DNA of 6,185 bases from Pseudomonadota bacterium (lineage in GTDB: Bacteria > Bdellovibrionota > Bacteriovoracia > Bacteriovoracales > Bacteriovoracaceae), in assembly GCA_021299675.1 (NCBI GenBank), contig JAJTIF010000087.1, positions 1-6,185 on the forward strand, in the 5' to 3' direction. How positions within the stretch are numbered: position 1 is the first letter of the stretch; each line of letters begins with the position of its first letter. The notes beneath the pieces were generated by a model. That model was not told the origin of the DNA and did not search any database. It saw only the letters and a program-made list of their open reading frames with translations. This document shows positions 1 through 5,144 of the stretch, one piece after another. A program made the translations under genes and the position numbers.

Positions 1-504
1 GAGGTTAACGAAAATCGGCGCCGTCGCAGAGTCACCGGTGACCGCTAAACGCGTCTCACCCTGGATGTTAAAGATGCCGGGGTTTTTCTGGCCAGAAATA
101 AACACCAGCTTATCTTGCTTGCGACTCTCCCGGCGAGCAAGGGCAGCAATGCGGATCAACTGATCGGCGTCGCGACCTACAATCCCGTCGTTACGAACAG
201 TATCCATAATAAAGTCTGCGAGGTTTGTGAGAGCGTAAACGAAGTTCATCTCACCAAGCCCACCACCATTTCCGATAATGTCTCCACCCCGAGCGCGCTC
301 GTCTTGGATCTGACGGATGATATCTCTGACCGGAACTTGCTGGCAGCGGCCATTGCCGCAGACCTGGACTCGCTCGATCAGATCAACCGATCTTATCAGC
401 TCAGGCTTCACTTCTGGCTGAGTGGGCACTCTCACCTCGGGACGAACCTCAGCTAACGAGAGCTGAGAAGTCATTACGCCTAAGAGTAGAAGAATGGTTT
501 TCAT
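1..504 (-). CDS. Secreted protein of unknown function, coupled to TIGR02147 regulator (C-terminus off window)
   Basis: This frame is open from ATG at 504 to the window edge, giving 168 residues with no stop; the C-terminus lies outside. Residues 1-18 are a typical Sec signal peptide (MKTILLLLGV core, SLA before Glu19), so the mature protein should be periplasmic, outer-membrane or secreted. Visible in the mature part: a Pro/Glu/Val-rich linker (19-36), a CGNGRC knuckle (Cys49, Cys54) that could form a disulfide, and a GGD-x2-GNGGG-x2-E segment (73-85) followed by a helical stretch. The start ATG overlaps the regulator's TGA (ATGA), and a GGGGAGAG Shine-Dalgarno sits in the regulator's last codons, so translation is probably coupled. 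From memory, similar Gly-rich GNGGG segments occur in secreted proteins encoded beside TIGR02147 genes in Bdellovibrio; I cannot verify this. Function unknown. That the gene is real is well supported. Confidence 0.8.
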   Translation of the reverse strand, partial: MKTILLLLGVMTSQLSLAEVRPEVRVPTQPEVKPELIRSVDLIERVQVCGNGRCQQVPVRDIIRQIQDERARGGDIIGNGGGLGEMNFVYALTNLADFIMDTVRNDGIVGRDADQLIRIAALARRESRKQDKLVFISGQKNPGIFNIQGETRLAVTGDSATAPIFVNL

Positions 505-1355
505 TGGAGTCTCTCCCCGCTGACGGTTTCGCAAGTATGTTCGAAGTATTGAATGTTGAGTTGGTATACTGACTGGGCTTCATCGGCCGCATATTTTTCG
601 TTCATCATTTCAATGAAGTCGCTAATTTCTTTTTTAACTTTTGTCATGTCCTCTGCCCGCGCTTTCAGCGTGACGGAGCGGAAACAACGGTCAGCCACTG
701 TTTGTTCTTCGATGGCCTCTTTCGCACGGTCCATCATCCCAAGATGATGCTGAACGATGGCAGGACTCGGAATTTCAGTGGGCGTGGTGATAGCGTGAAC
801 AACAAAGAGCTTACCGTCCTCGCCACGGCTGATGGTGCCGAGAGCCTCGAGGTGTTCAATTGCTTTCTTGGCTTGGTGCGGACGGATTTTGTTGCGCAGG
901 CGGCGGCAGATCCATTCATGGTCTTCGACGAAGTCACCGATTTCAATCAACTGCTTGATGACGACACAGTACCACTGGGCGATGGATTCAAAAGCCGAGA
1001 GCCCAACCACCGCTCGCTTAACCTTGGAGACAGACTTCACGAGAGACTCGATTTCATCTCTCAATTCTTCGGTGGATTTACCTTTGCGATCGAGGCGTTC
1101 GATCTTCACTCTCAGTCTTAGGAAGTTAGCTTCTGAACGATTAAGCTTAAGTTCCTGTACTAGTTTTTCAACAAGATCATCACTCGGAGTTCTCTCGCCT
1201 TTAAGAACCATGGAGAGAAGGCTGGGTGATGAGTGACCGAGACGCTTGGACCAGCGAGAAAGGTTTGATCCCTTTTGCTGATAAGGACCATTCGGCATCA
1301 TCACTTTCGTGAGATACTCCCTGTAGTCTTTAAAATCAAAAAGTGTCCCTTCCAC
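501..1355 (-). CDS. TIGR02147 / DUF4423 family putative transcriptional regulator
   Basis: A 284-residue cytoplasmic protein. Residues about 28-80 form a helix-turn-helix-like region (NLSRWSKRLGHSSPSLLSMV, then GERTPS before another helix), resembling Xre-type domains. Residues about 84-115 are charged and probably helical. The C-terminal DUF4423 part carries the family hallmarks: a QWY segment (Trp128-Tyr129) and a closing YQLNIQYF (264-271). DNA binding is inferred from the helix-turn-helix; target and ligand are unknown. A longer ORF begins at a GTG at 1379, but that codon lies inside a terminator stem. The GTG at 1355 has AGGAG five bases upstream and begins EGTLFDFKDYREYL, the usual N-terminal pattern of the family, so I choose it. 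The gene directly follows the terminator of the 1405-1896 gene and overlaps the next gene by ATGA. It may regulate its secreted partner or the upstream promoter; that is inference. Confidence 0.9.
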   Translation of the reverse strand: MEGTLFDFKDYREYLTKVMMPNGPYQQKGSNLSRWSKRLGHSSPSLLSMVLKGERTPSDDLVEKLVQELKLNRSEANFLRLRVKIERLDRKGKSTEELRDEIESLVKSVSKVKRAVVGLSAFESIAQWYCVVIKQLIEIGDFVEDHEWICRRLRNKIRPHQAKKAIEHLEALGTISRGEDGKLFVVHAITTPTEIPSPAIVQHHLGMMDRAKEAIEEQTVADRCFRSVTLKARAEDMTKVKKEISDFIEMMNEKYAADEAQSVYQLNIQYFEHTCETVSGERLQ

Positions 1356-1360
1356 GTTAA

Positions 1361-1365
1361 CTCCT
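1361..1365 (-). promoter_or_regulatory. Shine-Dalgarno AGGAG deciding the GTG start at 1355
   Basis: AGGAG on the minus strand lies five bases before GTG 1355. It directly abuts the U-tract of the upstream terminator, leaving no room for a promoter between the terminator and this gene. It supports GTG 1355 over the in-frame GTG at 1379. Confidence 0.8.
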
Positions 1366-1396
1366 AAAAAAAGGCCCACACCGTGGAGTGTGGGCC
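1366..1396 (-). terminator. Strong rho-independent terminator after the six-cysteine secreted protein gene
   Basis: On the minus strand, GGCCCACAC pairs perfectly with GTGTGGGCC (9 bp, GC-rich) around a 6-base loop and is followed by seven Ts. It begins about 8 bases after the TAA of the 1405-1896 gene. The T run touches the AGGAG of the next gene, so any transcript of the regulator started upstream must read through it. Confidence 0.92.
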
Positions 1397-1404
1397 GGGA
1401 TTAA

Positions 1405-1896
1405 TTACTTACAAGCTGGGATTTCAAGAGCTTTTCTGAAAGCTAAACGGAAACCTGCTTCTCCGCCGTATGACTCAACATCAAGAACGTATGAAAGAGG
1501 GATCAAATAAGGCTTAGTAGTGAACTTAGCGCAGAAAACGTTGTCACCTTCGTTAACCCACTCAGCACACTCAGGAACAGTTGTGAGGCGTGGCATAGCA
1601 GCGTGAGACTCTTCGAACTTGTCACATACCCACTCGTAGCCGATTGAGCCTTCGCCCTGGTTTACTTCAACTTGACGACCTTCTACACAGTACTTAACTG
1701 GGCTGATAGTGCGGAGATTGTCGCCGTCAACGCAGATGTTGAAAAGGCCGCCAAGCGCTTGGCCTGGAACTGAAGGAGTACGAACAACGTGGTCGTAGCT
1801 CTTGTTGATCGCTTCCCATGAAGACTTGGAAGAGATGGTTCCAGCAGCTGCTGTGAAAGAGAGAGTCATAAGCATAAGTCCGATTAGTGATTTCAT
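1405..1896 (-). CDS. Small six-cysteine secreted protein, probably highly expressed, unknown family
   Basis: A 163-residue protein with a clear Sec signal peptide (residues 1-18, TAAA before Gly19). The mature part of about 145 residues has six cysteines (55, 70, 91, 110, 122, 162), enough for three disulfides, which fits an oxidised extracytoplasmic fold. No transmembrane helix or lipobox is seen, and I do not recognise the family. ATG 1896 follows a strong AGGAGG (1902-1908 region) at good spacing. Codon use is markedly biased: Phe 7 TTC/0 TTT, Ile 8 ATC/0 ATT, Tyr 5 TAC/1 TAT, Asn 5 AAC/1 AAT, Asp 5 GAC/1 GAT, with GTT and GCT frequent. This is typical of highly expressed genes and unlike the neighbours. 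It has its own candidate promoter with symmetric operator boxes upstream and a strong terminator downstream. It is probably an abundant periplasmic, surface or exported protein; this is inference. Confidence 0.88.
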   Translation of the reverse strand: MKSLIGLMLMTLSFTAAAGTISSKSSWEAINKSYDHVVRTPSVPGQALGGLFNICVDGDNLRTISPVKYCVEGRQVEVNQGEGSIGYEWVCDKFEESHAAMPRLTTVPECAEWVNEGDNVFCAKFTTKPYLIPLSYVLDVESYGGEAGFRLAFRKALEIPACK

Positions 1897-1968
1897 AATT
1901 TCCTCCTCAGGAATTAGTGTTTCGTTGGAAGCACTTATGCCTAGAGTCTGCTAAAAAATCTCTGTATT

Positions 1969-2039
1969 CTTCACAGAAACCGTTGTTTGATTTCACAAAT
2001 ATAACATTCCTGTGAAAGATATGACTAAACCGTGTGAAA
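1969..2039. promoter_or_regulatory. Four-box symmetric operator (TTTCACA / TGTGAAA) around 2004
   Basis: Four boxes on the plus strand: CTTCACA 1969-1975, TTTCACA 1991-1997, TGTGAAA 2011-2017 and TGTGAAA 2033-2039. The left pair is the inverted complement of the right pair, and both inner and outer pairs are centred exactly on base 2004. Start-to-start spacings are 22, 20 and 22 bases, close to two helical turns, so all boxes face the same side of the helix. The outer boxes sit in small dyads (TCTGT/ACAGA 1961-1977; ACCGTGT/ACACGGT 2029-2049). Boxes lie just upstream of the candidate -35, in the spacer, at the expected +1 and near +20 of the 1405-1896 gene, a layout typical of repression by occlusion. 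The bound protein is unknown. Confidence 0.6.
1998..2027 (-). promoter_or_regulatory. Candidate sigma-70-type promoter of the six-cysteine protein gene
   Basis: On the minus strand, TAGTCA (2027-2022; 4/6 to TTGACA) and TATATT (2003-1998; 5/6 to TATAAT) are separated by 18 bases. Transcription would start near 1991, leaving a leader of about 95 bases before ATG 1896. It is the best match I found in the region, and it interleaves with the symmetric boxes. The spacing and -35 are imperfect, so this is tentative. Confidence 0.45.
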
Positions 2040-2049
2040 TCTACACGGT
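2029..2049 (-). terminator. Hairpin after the DUF2461 gene: weak terminator and/or outer operator dyad
   Basis: ACCGTGT and ACACGGT form a 7-bp stem with a 7-base loop, 41 bases past the TAA of the DUF2461 gene in the minus direction. The following bases are TTAGT rather than a U-run, so intrinsic termination would be weak. The same dyad contains the outermost TTTCACA box, so it may be an operator rather than, or as well as, a terminator. Confidence 0.35.
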
Positions 2050-2089
2050 CACCCAAAAGTTACCTAAGCATTTGAATTTGATGTATTTT

Positions 2090-2845
2090 TTAGTCATCCC
2101 AATCAAAGACATGAAGGCCAAATGATGGTTTTTTCGATGTTTTCTGTGAAGGCGTTCCTGGACTACGCTCAATCCAGTCATCCAAAAGATTGTTAAATCG
2201 CATGGCCTCTTTCCAGTCGCGAATCAATATATCTGGAAAGCTGGCCGAGAAGAGCTCTTTTTTGGGAATGGGCCTATACACATAGAAGCCCGTGAGTTTG
2301 AGCCACTCAATTCGAGGGTGATCAATGGGATAATCGCGGGGTTTAGTTTTGAGCTTATGATCATCACCGAGATTTTTATAAATTTTTGAGAAGTTCTTAT
2401 CTTTGAATAAATCCAAGAGCGCCTCTGGCTTTAGGTCAATCCACTGGCGAATCTTTTTTGTTTGTGAGTGACTCGACATATAGAGTCCGCCAGCTGTGAA
2501 GATCTCCCCTTCTCGAGGTGAAAGCATGAAGTAGAGGCTTGGGAGATCCTCGTAGCGAGAGCCCGAGTCGCGGTCAGCGGAAAAGGTCAAAAAATCTTTT
2601 AATGGTCCCAAGGCCCTTGCCCGATCAGCCGGGCGCTTGATGTTGCCGATACTTCGTTTCTTGAACTTGTAGCTTTTAAATTCCAGCTCCAGCACAGCAC
2701 TCACCTGCTCGGCCAGCGCCTTCATAGGAGCTACAATAACTTTCTGGTATTCGTCCTGGTGCTTCTCGAGCCATTCCACTTTCTTTTGCTTTTGTGCCAG
2801 CGCCAGAAAATCGAGGGTGGCTTGGGAGAAGCGAGGACTTTTCAT
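2090..2845 (-). CDS. DUF2461 family protein
   Basis: A 251-residue, probably cytoplasmic protein, close to the usual length of DUF2461 (TIGR02453) members. Family features: an N-terminal FSQATLDFLALAQ segment followed by Trp25, Tyr33 and a Pro40-containing helix; a central block SIGNIKRPADRARALGPLKD where typical members have an RINRDxRFSKDKxPYK-like sequence, so this is a divergent version; then a two-part core, LYFMLSPREGEIFTAGGLYM, followed by KKIRQWI. The biochemical activity of the family is not established, to my knowledge. The ATG at 2845 is chosen because it overlaps the TGA of the upstream ceramidase gene as ATGA; the reading frame extends upstream to 2923, but that part would lie wholly inside the ceramidase gene in another frame. 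The pair is almost certainly one operon, and coupling may keep their levels linked. A functional tie to lipid hydrolysis is unproven. Confidence 0.88.
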   Translation of the reverse strand: MKSPRFSQATLDFLALAQKQKKVEWLEKHQDEYQKVIVAPMKALAEQVSAVLELEFKSYKFKKRSIGNIKRPADRARALGPLKDFLTFSADRDSGSRYEDLPSLYFMLSPREGEIFTAGGLYMSSHSQTKKIRQWIDLKPEALLDLFKDKNFSKIYKNLGDDHKLKTKPRDYPIDHPRIEWLKLTGFYVYRPIPKKELFSASFPDILIRDWKEAMRFNNLLDDWIERSPGTPSQKTSKKPSFGLHVFDWDD

Positions 2846-3573
2846 TTGGACTCTTTGACCTTGATGAGCTCTTTGATGTAGAAGCCCAAAAATACCATGC
2901 CCACGGCACCAATCAAGTGCCAAATAGCGTGTCCATGGAGAATCAAATTATCCGGCTCGCACCAAGTGCGCTTAAGGTCAAGGCCCGAGAAAAACTGAGC
3001 GATTCCCAAGGAGACGATGGCCCCAAGGAAATGCGTGAGCTTTGGAGATTTTTCTTCTTTCAGGCGCCCCCAGACTTCCATCGTAATGAGCACCAGCGTG
3101 TTGACTATCACGGTGAACTGCACCGGAATCTTATTGAGATAAAATGCCCAGAACATAAAGGTGTTCAAAAAAAGATACATCCAGGAGTAAGCATAGTGCG
3201 TGCGAACACTCTCCCCTCGTATGCGTTTGGTAAACACTCCCATGACGATCGAGGTCATCAGGAACATGCCCAGGAAGTCGAAGAACTGCGTAAAAAAATT
3301 ATTAGTCGCGTGGTAGATGAAAGATCCCAACCCCATGAGAAAGATCATTAAACCCAGCTCCTTCATGAGGCGATCTTTGCCCTGAGAGAGCTTGACCATG
3401 ATCAGCACGCCGGCCAACAGGTATCCGGCATTCGAATAAGCGTTGGCGGGTTCGTTGACCCAGGCACACTGAGTCTTCTCGCACCACTTGACGTTTGGTG
3501 GGCCGTAGCTTTGCTGGGCTTCATACCAGGGGCAATGGGGCTGGATAGAGTACTCTTTAGAGTTTTCGTACAT
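2842..3573 (-). CDS. Ceramidase-family (CREST superfamily) seven-helix membrane hydrolase
   Basis: A 243-residue integral membrane protein with about seven hydrophobic segments (roughly 48-62, 71-90, 97-114, 128-145, 151-168, 179-195, 213-232). It matches the alkaline ceramidase pattern: Trp30-Cys31-Glu32 and Glu41...Asn44...Ser47-Asn48 near the N-terminus, Ser84-x3-His88-x10-Asp99, and His215-x3-His219 in the last helix. The Ser/His/Asp spacing and the final HxxxH equal those of human ACER3 as I recall them (Ser77, His81, Asp92, His217, His221), where the three His bind zinc. Cys31 and Cys205 match that enzyme's disulfide pair. The likely reaction is amide hydrolysis of ceramide or another acyl-amide lipid to fatty acid plus amine; the substrate is inferred. 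Start: ATG 3573 has AAGGGA upstream and precedes the hydrophilic N-terminus. A GTG at 3642 would add 23 residues with no Shine-Dalgarno. It is first in the operon with the DUF2461 gene. Confidence 0.88.
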   Translation of the reverse strand: MYENSKEYSIQPHCPWYEAQQSYGPPNVKWCEKTQCAWVNEPANAYSNAGYLLAGVLIMVKLSQGKDRLMKELGLMIFLMGLGSFIYHATNNFFTQFFDFLGMFLMTSIVMGVFTKRIRGESVRTHYAYSWMYLFLNTFMFWAFYLNKIPVQFTVIVNTLVLITMEVWGRLKEEKSPKLTHFLGAIVSLGIAQFFSGLDLKRTWCEPDNLILHGHAIWHLIGAVGMVFLGFYIKELIKVKESK

Positions 3574-3679
3574 GGGTGGTCCCTTAAGAAAATGAGTCAA
3601 AAATAGAGCATAACTGTCTAAGTTGAGTTTTAGCCATAACACATGTTCAGGCTAGGGTAAAAAAAGCTAAGTTGAACGT

Positions 3680-3787
3680 ATGGAAGAAGACAAAATTTGT
3701 CAGAGCTGTGGCCTAAACTCAAACGCTAGACAAGTAACGCCAGGCTGTTTAAATTCTAAAGATGAAAACTTTTACCTCTCTCAATGA
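3680..3787 (+). CDS. Possible 35-residue small protein with CxxCG knuckle
   Basis: An ATG-started reading frame of 35 codons, ending TGA 3785-3787. The peptide carries Cys7-x2-Cys10-Gly and a third cysteine in TPGC (Cys23), a pattern seen in zinc-knuckle or redox-type small proteins, though a fourth metal ligand is not evident. It overlaps the start of the 71-residue ORF at 3762 by 26 bases in a different frame (+1), so the two could be translationally coupled or joined by frameshifting. No convincing Shine-Dalgarno or promoter is visible (GCTAAGTTGAACGT precedes the ATG), and 35 codons can arise by chance. The CxxCG motif and tight arrangement are why I list it. Confidence 0.4.
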   Translation: MEEDKICQSCGLNSNARQVTPGCLNSKDENFYLSQ

Positions 3788-3977
3788 AGCTGTCGATCAT
3801 CTCTCTAAAATTGTGAACTGGGCCGAGTCGTCTGTGAAACAAAAGCGCCTTGATTTTAACATGGTCACTGCTTCCGAGCAGCCCAGTTACGAAGCAGCAC
3901 TTCAGTTTGTCGCACAAGCCATTAAACGCGGTGAGATCACCCGCGAAGAGTTTAATCGCCGACTCGAAATCGACTAG
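3762..3977 (+). CDS. Small hypothetical protein with SHOCT-like C-terminal segment
   Basis: A 71-residue hydrophilic, probably cytoplasmic protein, mostly helical by eye, without signal peptide or membrane helix. The end of the protein, IKRGEITREEFNRRLEI (about residues 54-70), resembles the G-x-I-T-x-E-E-F pattern of SHOCT domains, which are often short oligomerisation tails. That resemblance is short and only suggestive. The frame is closed by TAA at 3750-3752, and ATG 3762 has no good Shine-Dalgarno, which would fit coupling to the overlapping small ORF at 3680. Its TAG (3975-3977) directly abuts the TAG of the convergent 349-residue gene, with no terminator between them. Function unknown. 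Confidence 0.65.
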   Translation: MKTFTSLNEAVDHLSKIVNWAESSVKQKRLDFNMVTASEQPSYEAALQFVAQAIKRGEITREEFNRRLEID

Positions 3978-5027
3978 CTATCTAAGAAGTTCCTGACGGA
4001 CTTGTTGGATCATGCGATGTCCAGGCTTCTGGCTCATTCGTGTCAAATCCCCCATAGTCTGAGAGATCTCTAGACTTATCACACTCTGATCAAAGCGAAT
4101 CCTGGGGGCCAGGTTGATCGAACTTCCCCGACAGTTCATTTGTGACTCACACCACTCTTTGAAGCTCAGGCTTTTGACACCATCAAAAGGAATAAACCGC
4201 ATGCGGTCGAGTAAACCAAGTGAAGCACTCGCTCCCACATCCAGCTGGTTATACATGGTGTGCTGTAAGTAGAACTGCTCAAACACCACGAAGGCCGAGG
4301 GAAACTCCTGCAGCTGTGCTCTTCGAAGGATGCGCTTGGATTGAATCACTCTAAGGGCGTCTTTAAGATGCTCCAGCGCCTCGAGCTGCAGGGCCAGACC
4401 CTCTAAGCCGGGCAGAATGTCACAGCTTCCCCAGAAACTGCATTGGTAGTCCTCCACCAGCTTGAGCGTGTACTGCGAACCACAAAGCATGGCGGATCCC
4501 AGCACCCAGGAGAGAGTCTTATAGAGATCCAAACTGTGCTTCATAAGGCGATGAGAGAGAAGCAGCGGCATCGTCTCTACAGCACGCCCCAAGAGTCCAC
4601 CGCTCACCAATCCACGATCAGAGAGCATAATCGCTTCACGAGCGGTCGTTTGAGGCAGTTGATCCCAGTACTTAAAGCGAACTAAACGACCCAAGTGGTG
4701 AGAGGCATTGGCATAGACATGGCCCATCAAGCCGGCGGCTTGAGGGCCCAAGCTTTTTTGAGTCTGAGAAAGTCTGAGAAATTCAGAGTATGACCAAGTC
4801 ACGAGAAGATTTCTCATGACATCTTTTTTTAACCCATGGGAGTTCAAAACCTTTGGATGAGCACTAATCTGACGGGCCATCAGGCGGTACCAGTCTGAGG
4901 CACGAGTCGTGGACTCACAAAAGGCTTTCTGCTCGAGCGGTGGGCGATAGAAGATTGTGGGAAGGATCTGCGCCTGCGCCGTGAGCTGCCACAAAAAAGC
5001 CATAACTAAAACGAGCAGTATTCTCAT
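3978..5027 (-). CDS. Exported orphan protein, 349 residues, six cysteines
   Basis: Residues 1-19 form a Sec signal peptide (hydrophobic LLVLVMAFLWQL, then AQA before Gln20), so the mature protein of about 330 residues is extracytoplasmic. It has six cysteines (37, 182, 196, 202, 293, 299); Cys196/202 and Cys293/299 form two close pairs with five residues between, which suggests local disulfides. The body looks largely alpha-helical with Leu-rich amphipathic stretches (about 140-180 and 205-240). No catalytic motif, lipobox or known domain is recognised. ATG 5027 is preceded by GAAGCG, only a weak Shine-Dalgarno, but the signal peptide begins right there, which fixes the start. It is transcribed divergently from the DUF2805 gene and ends tail-to-tail with the 71-residue gene with zero spacing. 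Function unknown; that it is a real gene is well supported by its length and signal peptide. Confidence 0.82.
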   Translation of the reverse strand: MRILLVLVMAFLWQLTAQAQILPTIFYRPPLEQKAFCESTTRASDWYRLMARQISAHPKVLNSHGLKKDVMRNLLVTWSYSEFLRLSQTQKSLGPQAAGLMGHVYANASHHLGRLVRFKYWDQLPQTTAREAIMLSDRGLVSGGLLGRAVETMPLLLSHRLMKHSLDLYKTLSWVLGSAMLCGSQYTLKLVEDYQCSFWGSCDILPGLEGLALQLEALEHLKDALRVIQSKRILRRAQLQEFPSAFVVFEQFYLQHTMYNQLDVGASASLGLLDRMRFIPFDGVKSLSFKEWCESQMNCRGSSINLAPRIRFDQSVISLEISQTMGDLTRMSQKPGHRMIQQVRQELLR

Positions 5028-5057
5028 CGCTTCATTTTAACTAGCTTTGATAGCTTC

Positions 5058-5083
5058 AGTAAAACTTGAACTAACGTTTTACT
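5058..5083. promoter_or_regulatory. Inverted repeat AGTAAAAC-N10-GTTTTACT in divergent promoter region
   Basis: Perfect 8-bp arms (5058-5065 and 5076-5083) around ten bases lie in the 117-base gap between the divergent genes at 5027 and 5145. A further TTTTACTT follows at 5083-5090. The arm spacing (18 bases start to start) suits a dimeric regulator. As an RNA hairpin it would be AT-rich and weak, so an operator is the likelier reading. Confidence 0.35.
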
Positions 5084-5103
5084 TTTACTTAGACAAGGTG
5101 CAA
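5076..5103 (-). promoter_or_regulatory. Weak candidate promoter for the 349-residue exported protein
   Basis: On the minus strand, TTGCAC (5103-5098) and TAAAAC (5081-5076; 4/6 to TATAAT) are 16 bases apart. The -10 lies in one arm of the AGTAAAAC inverted repeat, so a protein bound there would block it. The -35 match is poor; low confidence. Confidence 0.22.
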
Positions 5104-5132
5104 GAACAGAAGTCCTAAGAGACAACCTGAAG

Positions 5133-5142
5133 TAGTATACTA
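5133..5142. promoter_or_regulatory. Palindromic -10-like element TAGTATACTA just before the DUF2805 gene
   Basis: A perfect 10-bp palindrome contains TATACT (5/6 to TATAAT) on both strands. On the plus strand the hexamer ends three bases before ATG 5145, so transcription would begin at about that codon or slightly inside it. No good -35 is found for either direction. Confidence 0.35.
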
Positions 5143-5144
5143 AT

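Noticed and set aside
115..456. Plus-strand open frame of 113 codons
   Set aside because: It lies opposite the minus-strand secreted protein, which has a signal peptide, Shine-Dalgarno and coupled start; the plus frame has no recognisable features.
553..1236. Several plus- and minus-strand frames inside the TIGR02147 gene
   Set aside because: Shadows of the regulator frame, which carries clear family hallmarks; the shadows have Ser/Arg-rich composition and no motifs.
1852..1858. Fifth TGTGAAA inside the signal-peptide codons of the six-cysteine gene; similar 7-mers near 2140, 2495 and 3833
   Set aside because: They lie in coding sequence, off the spacing and symmetry of the four promoter boxes; probably codon-driven chance matches.
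2676..3487. Other frames across the ceramidase and DUF2461 genes, including a 185-codon plus-strand frame
   Set aside because: They overlap two confidently identified genes and show no family signature or Shine-Dalgarno.
2842..3642. Longer ceramidase start at GTG 3642
   Set aside because: It adds 23 residues with no Shine-Dalgarno and would nearly fill the divergent intergenic region; ATG 3573 has an AAGGGA at suitable distance.
4443..4685. Plus-strand 80-codon frame inside the exported protein gene
   Set aside because: Shadow of a gene with a clear signal peptide; no motif.
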